DNA of 64,000 bases from Marisa cornuarietis (taxonomy: Eukaryota > Mollusca > Gastropoda > Architaenioglossa > Ampullariidae). The translations under genes and the position numbers were made by a program. The notes under the pieces were generated by a model. It did not search any database, was not told the DNA's origin, and worked only from the letters and a program-made list of their open reading frames with translations. The DNA lies in contig SMMW01000125.1 of the NCBI GenBank assembly GCA_004794655.1, positions 1,139,501-1,203,500 of the forward strand, read 5' to 3'. This document shows positions 32,501 through 41,500 of this stretch, piece after piece (position 1 is the stretch's first letter; the number at the start of each line of letters is the position of its first letter).

Positions 32501-35500
32501 AGAATAATCCTATACTGGTGCAAATTACTAACGTTACCTGAACACAGGTACCCAAAACAATGTTACAATATGTTATGTTGACAGGATAAGGAAGGCAGAT
32601 CTTACTGTGTAGCCATGGCTTTGGGTATGTATGGGAACTGCAGACAATTGGCAATTTTCCCTTATTCATTACCACGGTAAAAAATGATTCAAGGATTGTT
32701 TTCGTCAAAAATGGCAGGATTCAGTGTCTACTTCTGATTATTGTGACTATCATCCAGACCTAACCAGAGCAACATACATAAACCAGGTATTACGACGTGA
32801 ACACAGACGTGTCCTGTGTCTTTTAAGAAGCATCTGTTTACCACTTAATGGTATCATTCGTTGTCACCAAACCAGCGGCAATTCTGAGTGTGAGCAGTGT
32901 GATAGCCGAAGTATGGAAGATCTGCATCATTTTTTGCTATTATATTTTACTAAATATACAGTGCTACGTAATAGATATATTCCACTCTTTTATTATAAAT
33001 TTCTCTTTCCCTCTTAAGGTTCACCTTTTGTGTAAGAACCTTAAGGGAAATATAGCTATTAATGTTGCCATACACATAACAAAATGTCTGGAAATGGGAG
33101 CACCATGACAGTCTACATATAATCATCCATTCATTGTATTGTTTACTACTTTATTTACTATTAATTTGAAGTCTCAAACACAATGGAGTGTTGATCGTGT
33201 ACAACCACCCACTGTTAACATGCACGTAAACAGTATTATGTGTTGTTGACATGGGTCATATGGCCTCCAAAAACTGAATAAAATTATTATTATTATTAAA
33301 TTCCATATGAATCTGCTGTTTAAATCTCAAGATACATTTGGGGATTACTCCACCGTGTAAAAGATTTACCGAATCTGAGTTTTAGGCCATGGTAGATAAA
33401 GACATCATGGTGTGGAAGCATATCGGGATTAACATTTTCACAGAAAGTTTCAACCAGTAAAGTGGAACTCATTAATGTGCTCCCATACATCGGAGTCATA
33501 TGTGTGGGAAATACTCCTATGTTGTACAATAAAATTTGAAGTTCTGCTATTTTGCTTTCCCTGGTGTCTGCTGTCTCTGTAGCATTACAGTCAACGTCTA
33601 TCCAAAAGTCACTGGTGGTACAGGAAGCATTGCAATGGGTTGAGCAGTCCCATCAATGTTTATTGCCACAATGAACCGGTCTTTTCTTACGAGGTGAATT
33701 ACTCTGGATTTTCCTATTCTAGTGTTAGTTTCTTGCTAGCACTAGCAGCCCCTAAGGGGCTCATTAGTTTCCAGCTTCTTGGAATGTGTGACTGGACTGC
33801 TGCTCTTCTATGTGAGGTACTGCCACTAGATAGCATGGCGCGTGCTGTCAACTGGCTGCTTGGGCAGGAGCTGTCTCCACCACGGGTTTCACGTGCGAGG
33901 TTTCTGGGTCACTACTGACAGCAACGACCGGTGCATCGATGCATGTAGATGTGCCCTGCACACTGTCTGCCAATGAAAGTGAGTTTTGTAAAATAGATTA
34001 TGTTTGGCTGATCGCCGAAACTATCTCACTCCCAGCGACATAATCTACATGGACACAGGCAGACTTGTTGAGAGATGGATCACAAGGTGTAGTGACATCA
34101 AAAGCGATGGGACCTATTATCACCGGTGTTTATAAAGTCTTTGTCGAGCGCAGCACCGAGATCAGTCCCTTCACCTTCGCTAGCATCATCTGCACTTGAA
34201 CACTAGCTACTGTCTGGTTCCAATGCTTGTAACTGGAGGCATTGACTAATCGCTGGATACTCCTCCTAGTCTAATGGTAAGAAAGGCTTTAGGTTTAAGT
34301 GCAAGAAAAATTCTATGTATATCCGGTGAAAACGAGTTTAACCTCCTCCCTCCATACATACATACATACAGTCATGTAAAGTATGTTCTTTTGACACTTC
34401 GTCTGCAAAACGGATGAAATCCCAATGAGTGAACAATTCATCGGAATGGTATAAACGCGCTGTTTGAGCTTCAGATGAAAGATTTCCGTCTTCGACGTAG
34501 CTGATGGGTAAACTGCCCCCCAGACTATCTTTGCTATTTTCATCTAATAACGATTGAACGACTCTAAAACGTAATATTCCCATTCCTAGAATAGACCTCA
34601 AATCAAGTCTGAAATACTCAGGAAGCATGTTGTGGAATAGCCTCCCTCTCCAACTTAAGCTCCCTCTCCTTTTTTGATTGAGTGACGTCCCTTCGCCTAG
34701 CAGGCTTGAGGGGATCAGCTCTCAGTCGTTTTTGTTATATTCATCGATCTACGTGAGTTTTTTAGTGTCTCCCATTATTTTTGTGACGTTCGTTCCACCA
34801 TTTACCTCTGTTCTGGTTTGCTTTTTAATGCTTGTGTCGCGTCTTCTTAATTCGCCATGTCTTTTCTGGATTCAACTGTCACGTCTGATGAGGGACCCAA
34901 GATGGCGGATGACTCATTCCTTATGGTCTCTGACCTTATGAGAGCGCTGTGCTGGGACCTTCCCGGCTGTAGTTCTCACAGAGTTCATGTTCGTCTCACT
35001 CACACACGAAGTAAGCTACTGTCTGTGCCATTAACTGCGCTTAATCCTACTGTTGCAACTGCCATCAGAAGTGTTGGTATCGGCTATCATCTCCCACGTG
35101 TTCGCCCGCATCGTGCGGGTCGTCGCAAACAGAGACAGATCTGTGTCATTAGTGCCAGAGTGAGCAGCCAGAATCCTTTTGAGGAAGAGGTGAAGAAAAC
35201 TGTGAATTTTGGCAATCTAATTTCAGTGCCGATTAGTCATGTCAACAGTCGGCATTCGTTCAATGATAGGAAGCGCTCCTCTCCGCTACATCTCCGCATT
35301 GCGCTGTTTAATGGCCGGTCTGTGTCATCCAACCAGCAGGCACAGAGGAGAACTGAGGTCGTGGAGTTCATCAATGACAATGATCTGGACATCATGTTAC
35401 TGACTGAAACGTGGCTCAGAGCTTGTGGTGATGAGAGTGTCTGTGTTGATCTGACTCCAGTTAATTACAGTATACGCTCATTTCCCCGTGTCAGTCGAGG

Positions 35501-38500
35501 AGGAGGGATTGCTGTCATCTTTAAAACATCTCTCCTGAGTCACCTTGCGTTTGTTAATGATCTCCCTTTTATACACTCGTCATTTGAATTTGTTAATGTA
35601 AGACTCTCACTATCAGACAGAGAAGTTCACCTTATGTGTTTATATAGACCACCACCAAATACAACAAACAACTTGACAGATAATATGTTTCTATCGGAAT
35701 TTCATGCTCTGCTTGACCACTGCAATACGCTCAGTGGCATACCTGTGGTAGTGGGTGACTTTAATGTTCATTTTGATGAGGAAAACCATCAATATACCAA
35801 GAAGATAACAGATCTGCTGGATGTCTTCCAGTTCACCCAGTCGGTCACTGAGCCAACACACGTGAAACAACATATCCTGGATTGGGTGGTGCACAGACCT
35901 GTTGATCAAGTGATACGTACAGTTACAGTCTCCAATGTGCTCTCTTCAGACCATTACTGTGTGCGGTTTGATCTGTCAGCCAGCCACCCACCGCTCACAC
36001 CAGTGTTTCGCACTCTTCGTCGTCTTCGTGACATCGACATGTCTATGTTTCGTGAAGACCTGAGAACCGAACTTGCTCTCTGCCCCTCAACTTCTGCTGA
36101 AAGGCTCTTGGCTGTTCTCCGCTCCGTGCTGGAAGTCCATGCTCCTGCTGTGTGTACCCAAGTTCACCCCAGGAAACATGCGCCATGGTACCCCAAAATT
36201 CGTGTTGAGCTGCGGAGAGCTAAGGCGGAGCGGCGACGAGCTGAGAGGTTGTGGCGTAGGTCTGGGCTGACCGTCCACAAACAGCTGCTAAATGCTGCCA
36301 AGCGTTCAGTCATTCACCTTGTTCACTCAGCCAAAACTGCATTCATTCGTGCTCACATCGGCACTTGCTCGTCGAGTCGAAGCCTGTTTAAGACCTGCAA
36401 CCATCTGCTGGGCCGTAATAACAGGCCGCAACTGCCTGCAGTCATTGCACCTGCTTCACTCCCTGAGGCCTTCAGCAAGTTTTTTGTCCGGAAGATTCTT
36501 GACATTCGGCTTAAACTTGATCAGCTGCCTGTGCACAACCCCGCTAGCCACATTGACCATCTGGCAAGGCCACAGTGCTCTTTTTCTTCCTTTCAGCCGA
36601 TCTCGGAAAGCGAGCTTAAGACCATGATACTCCAGTCAAAACCCACAACCTGTCCACTGGACCCAGTTCCCACCCCTCTACTGGTAGACTGTCTTGACGT
36701 CCTACTTCCTGCCCTAACAGAAATTGTAAACGACAGCTTGACTTCTGGAATTTTCCCTTCCACCTTTAAAACAGCCTTAGTGAAGCCGCTGTTAAAAAAG
36801 CCTACCCTCGACATCAATGTATTAGACAATTACCGTCCAGTCTCAAACTTACCATTTCTGTCTAAAATCCTTGAGAAAATAGTTCTCAAGCAACTTCTAT
36901 CCCATCTGAACTCTGAAAACTTGATTTCTCCATCACAGTCTGCTTATCGCCCTTTTCACAGCACTGAGACTGCTCTGCTAAAAGTGACAAACGACATTTT
37001 GTCTGCTCTCGATAGAGGTGACATCTCATTTCTCACCATGTTAGACCTGTCTGCTGCCTTTGATACCATAGATCACACTACTCTCATTCACAGACTCAGT
37101 ACTCTCTATGGCATCTCAGGCTCCCCACTCAGCTGGTTTCAGTCATATCTCTCAGATAGGACTCAGTCAGTTATAATGGATGGCTGCGTGTCTGCACCTG
37201 TGTCTATTCACTCAGGGGTCCCACAAGGCTCTGTATTTGGTCCCATCCTCTTCATCTTATACTTGAAGCCACTTACCACTCTAATTCAATCTCACTCTAT
37301 ATCCCATCAATCATATGCTGACGACACCCAGCTATATACCAGTTGTTCTCCTTCTCAGGCTCACACTACTATCCAGAGCATCCAAGATTGTATCTCGGAT
37401 ATTAGGCTATGGATGACCCACAACAAGTTAAAGCTGAATGACGGAAAAACAGAAGCTTTACTTTTTTCAAAGAGGAGAACCAGATTTCACCCTTCACTGC
37501 CTGTTTCTGTTCGGGTAGGCAATGCCGATGTTCCTTTTGTAACTTCGGCACGTAATTTAGGTTACATAATGTCTGCTGACATGTCTCTTGATTAACATGT
37601 CTCTCACACTTGTCGATTTGCATACTATGAGCTCCGGAAGATCAGCTCCATTCGCCATACTCTGTCCGTCCCAATCACCAAACTTCTTATCTGCTCATTT
37701 ATTCTGTCTAAATTAGACTACTGCAACTCTCTTCTTGCAGGCTGTCCTCAATACCTCCTTGATAAGCTTCAGAAGGTCCAGAACTCAGATGCTCGTCTCG
37801 TTTTTCGGACTCGCAAACATGATCATGTCTCACCACTTCTTCGCTCTCTTCATTGGCTGCCAGTTAAAGCTAGAATCGACTACAAGCTCTCAACTTTCTG
37901 CTATGGTTTCTTCGCTGGTCACTCCCCAGCTAATTTAATGAAATCTTGTCTGTAAAAACTCCTGCCCGAAACCTTCGCTCCTCATCTGACTCCCGCATTT
38001 TATCCCTCCCTCTCACAAAGACAGTCACATATGGACAACGGATGTTCTCCCTTTGTGCTGCTCAGCAGTGGAACTCTCTACCACATCACATTCGCCACTC
38101 AGCCTCTAAGGCCGCTTTCAAACGCTCTCTTAAAACATATCTTTTTACAAAATACTATTCCTGACTTGTACCCCATCTCTATGTTGTCCAGTGTCCCTAT
38201 GTGTACCTCACTGTCTACTGGTTGTTATGTTTTCGTTCTATCAAATTGTACTGCGCAGAGAGTGCGATCTATCTTATTCGTGATTCTGCGCAATATAAGT
38301 TCGCATTATTATTATTATTAAGCAGTTGAACTCCCTAAGCTGGTTTCGACACGAGTTACCAGTTACTACATTTACTAGATATAGGAAAATCTGATAAGCC
38401 TAAAAAATTACTTAACAATAAATAATAGAGATACTTCCCTACTCCAGGACCTTTGTATATATATATATATAACCACTGATTTTGTACATTTTCACCTTCA

Positions 38501-41500
38501 CTCTCTTTGATATTGTGTTTATTACCACTTGTTCTGCTGTACTTAGTTAATTACTTAGCTTACTTCCCCCTTTAAGGGTGAGGGATAAGAAAGTATGTCT
38601 TGCTTATTTTACCCCTCGTAAATAAATAATTGAATTCAATTGAACTCTGCATTATGAGATTGTCTACCATCACCTGGTGCAGAGAGAACAGAAATTCCGA
38701 GGACTGGGGTAGTCTCCCTGCCCTCTCCCATCATAAATTACAGACAAGCCGTTTCTTTGTAGTCCTGACTCATTCTGCAAGAATGAAGTACGAGGATCTT
38801 ATAAAGCAGGTTTTGTATGCCTGAAAACCCAGGCAACTTGATGTGGTCTAGTGCGAGTGTTGTAGCCAATCTGGCGAATCTCTTACAACGATTTTATTAT
38901 AGAAGTTATCTGAAATAACGTAAACATCTTGACTCCAGCTCCCAAATGAAGCTCTTGTCGCTGCTGGTCATACAGGAGATAATTTACTATATTCTTTCTC
39001 TCCCTGTCTCATATCTCAAAGAGAGTAATGTCCCTTCGCTTAACCGGCTGGAGGGGACTAGCTCTCTTTGTTTGTTGTTGTCTTCTATGACCTGTGGTGA
39101 GTTTTGTCCCCATTATTTGACACGTGCTTCTTCGTCTTTCTGTTTCAATGATTTGCTTGTCTGCGGCCATTTGTTCCAACAACGGCCTTCTGCATTCCAA
39201 TCGAAAGGTAGCCTGGTCGTGACGGTTTCTTACGCCATTCATCGCATGATTTTGTTTGACTAGAGATCTTTGGATCTACAGTTTGATCTACAACTACAGA
39301 CTGCATTTGCTGCGCGGTCATGTATATCCCAGCTTATCTACGATGATGTGTTCTATGGACAAGAACTATTTGTATTAACTAAGCAGTTACAACATGAGTT
39401 TATTCTCTCACATTACTGTAGCTTCGTCCATCGCCATGAACTGTAGACAGTCATACCTGCTGTCGGCTCTGGTTCTCGCCGTGACCTACTACCTGCCTTT
39501 TTCATAACAGGACTGCCAGAACTAGCGGTCACACAGATCCTGTGGATTATACTACATGCTCTGAAATACTTGCATAGCGGAGGTAACATACACAGGGGCG
39601 TGTCTCACTGGCATCCACAACTCTCTCCACAATCGTTACGACTGGCGCCAGTGAACAGACTATGACTACCCCAAAATGCTGTTGATTGCCTCCTGTGGTT
39701 CAATCCAGAAATTCTTGAACAGAATCTGGCTTTTATGGTGATTGTAAAACTAACCTGATGATCGTACTACAAGAATTCGGCGATGTTTCAATGATTCTAA
39801 AACTAACCCATGCAACTGTGAGCACATCCATGTCATTGGTGGGTGGCCTCATAAGAAAATAATAGCGACGTGTTCAATGTGTAATTTATTTAATGATCAG
39901 CCTGAAAAATAGGAAAACACTTGTCCTCGTACGTCCTCCATTCCAGAACTGACGACTGTAGGCCGCTAGCAGTTATCATGTATGTGTGGTGTTCTTTGTG
40001 TAAAACACTTTGAGTTCATCTTAATGGTGGAGAAAGGTGCTATAGAAATCATCATTATTATTATTATTACATCTCAAGATGACGATTTTTTAACATTATG
40101 ACGTCACAGACTTGACATCATTTAGTGTTTGTGTAACTAATTGTCGTCTGCTTCACTTTATGGCAGACCTTTGATATCATAAACATCAATTTCAGACGAC
40201 GTTCACGTTTGGCTTTTCTTGTGGTACTAAAGACTCAATTTTATATTTGTCTACAATTCAAAGGTTTGAGATTTCTTCACTGCAATAATTCCATTTAGTT
40301 ATTAAAACCAATGGCAAGCTAAAGATTCGTTTTTCAATTATGATTTTAAGAGAAAGTAAAACTCTTTTGTATTGAGTTTTACAGTAAAATAGAAGAATAG
40401 TTTTCTTTAAATAAGAAAAAAGAGAACATAACACGAGGAGACTATGCTGACAATCATTAATATACAAAACACACTCTGTACTTAAAAAATCTTTTCAAGT
40501 GTAATTTGAGAAACAATCTTCATTAAACCTTATTGATTTCGTTATTTTCATTGTACTAGATTCTGTGGTCCGGCGACAACAGTGAGTGTGCCATCTACAT
40601 GTCCTCCACGTGTGAGTGTCAAGACCCTGGGTCAGGCCGTGTGGTGTACAGGAGAGTGCTATACTGCTGTAATAACACTCTTCCCGGAGCAACTTCACCT
40701 GCTCAACAAGGCGCCTCCCAGACTCTTTGTCACCGGACCGCCCGGCACAGGTAAAACCATGGTGCTGCTGATGACGGGTATAAAATGGCTGCGATGTGGT
40801 CACCACGTCTACATTGTGAGTACTTGGGATGAGAGTCGTGCAGCGTGCATCATGTTGTACCACCTGTTGCTGCAGACAGTAAACACACAACAGTCAGCAG
40901 GTGTATCACCCGGTCAGCCTCACCTCTTGCAGTTTAATATTGATGACGATGAAGACAGGGAAAAGGCCGTCAACGACTTGTCACAGGCGGCGAGCGGAGG
41001 GACGTTGTACGTCATCGCTGATGAAGTGATGTGAGTTGTACAGCGTGTGATGTGATGATAGACACACAGGTAGATGGCGCTTGCTTGTATATCATAATCA
41101 CCACCAGGTGTGTAACAGGTGATAATTCCTCAATCGTTGTCACACCTGATGCAGGTAGAAGTAGATTTGTTGTTACATCGACTGTTACACAGATTGTGTA
41201 GCAACACGTGTCATTATTGTGACGTCATTTACACAGTTGATTGATTATGTCACCCAATACACACAAACATAATCTCACACATATTAGTGACAGTACACAG
41301 TGTAACATGTGTATATCAGCCTCTGTAACACTCATGTCTGTGACAGGCCACGACAATTCAAGACTTTCTGTGAAAATCTGCTGACACAAGTTCCTCGTCT
41401 CCATCTTTGGGCAGCAAGTTGTAACAATAGAATCACACCTGCCGGCTGGCAAGGGGAATATTTCACCAGACCCCTCCGCTCTCCGCCGGCCGTCGTCAGG

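Larger units (their letters stand above)
34640..38321 (+). mobile_element. CR1-like LINE, nearly full length
   Basis: 5' region from about 34640, a 912-codon ORF with endonuclease and reverse transcriptase, then a C-terminal part after a nonsense codon and a frameshift, and a 3' end TGCGCAATATAAGTTCGC followed by (ATT)n at 38306-38321. The 5' block (CCCTTCGCCTAGCAGGCTTG) recurs at about 39030. Other copies (44126, 50165 and 56190) belong to a different CR1 subfamily. Confidence 0.85.
29383..40559 (+). other. Copy 1 intron 5, 11.2 kb, transposon-filled
   Basis: GTGAGT donor and TTGTACTAG acceptor; phase 2 on both sides joins AG|A (Arg453). It holds an RTE 3' end, a degenerate LINE, a near-complete CR1 LINE, LINE tails and a STRAD-like pseudogene. 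The adjacent introns 4, 6 and 7 are only 200-330 bp. Confidence 0.75.

Noticed and set aside
33320..34630. A host gene on the minus strand inside intron 5
   Set aside because: Protein-like pieces are broken, no family was recognised and no splice set links them; kept only as an unassigned stretch.
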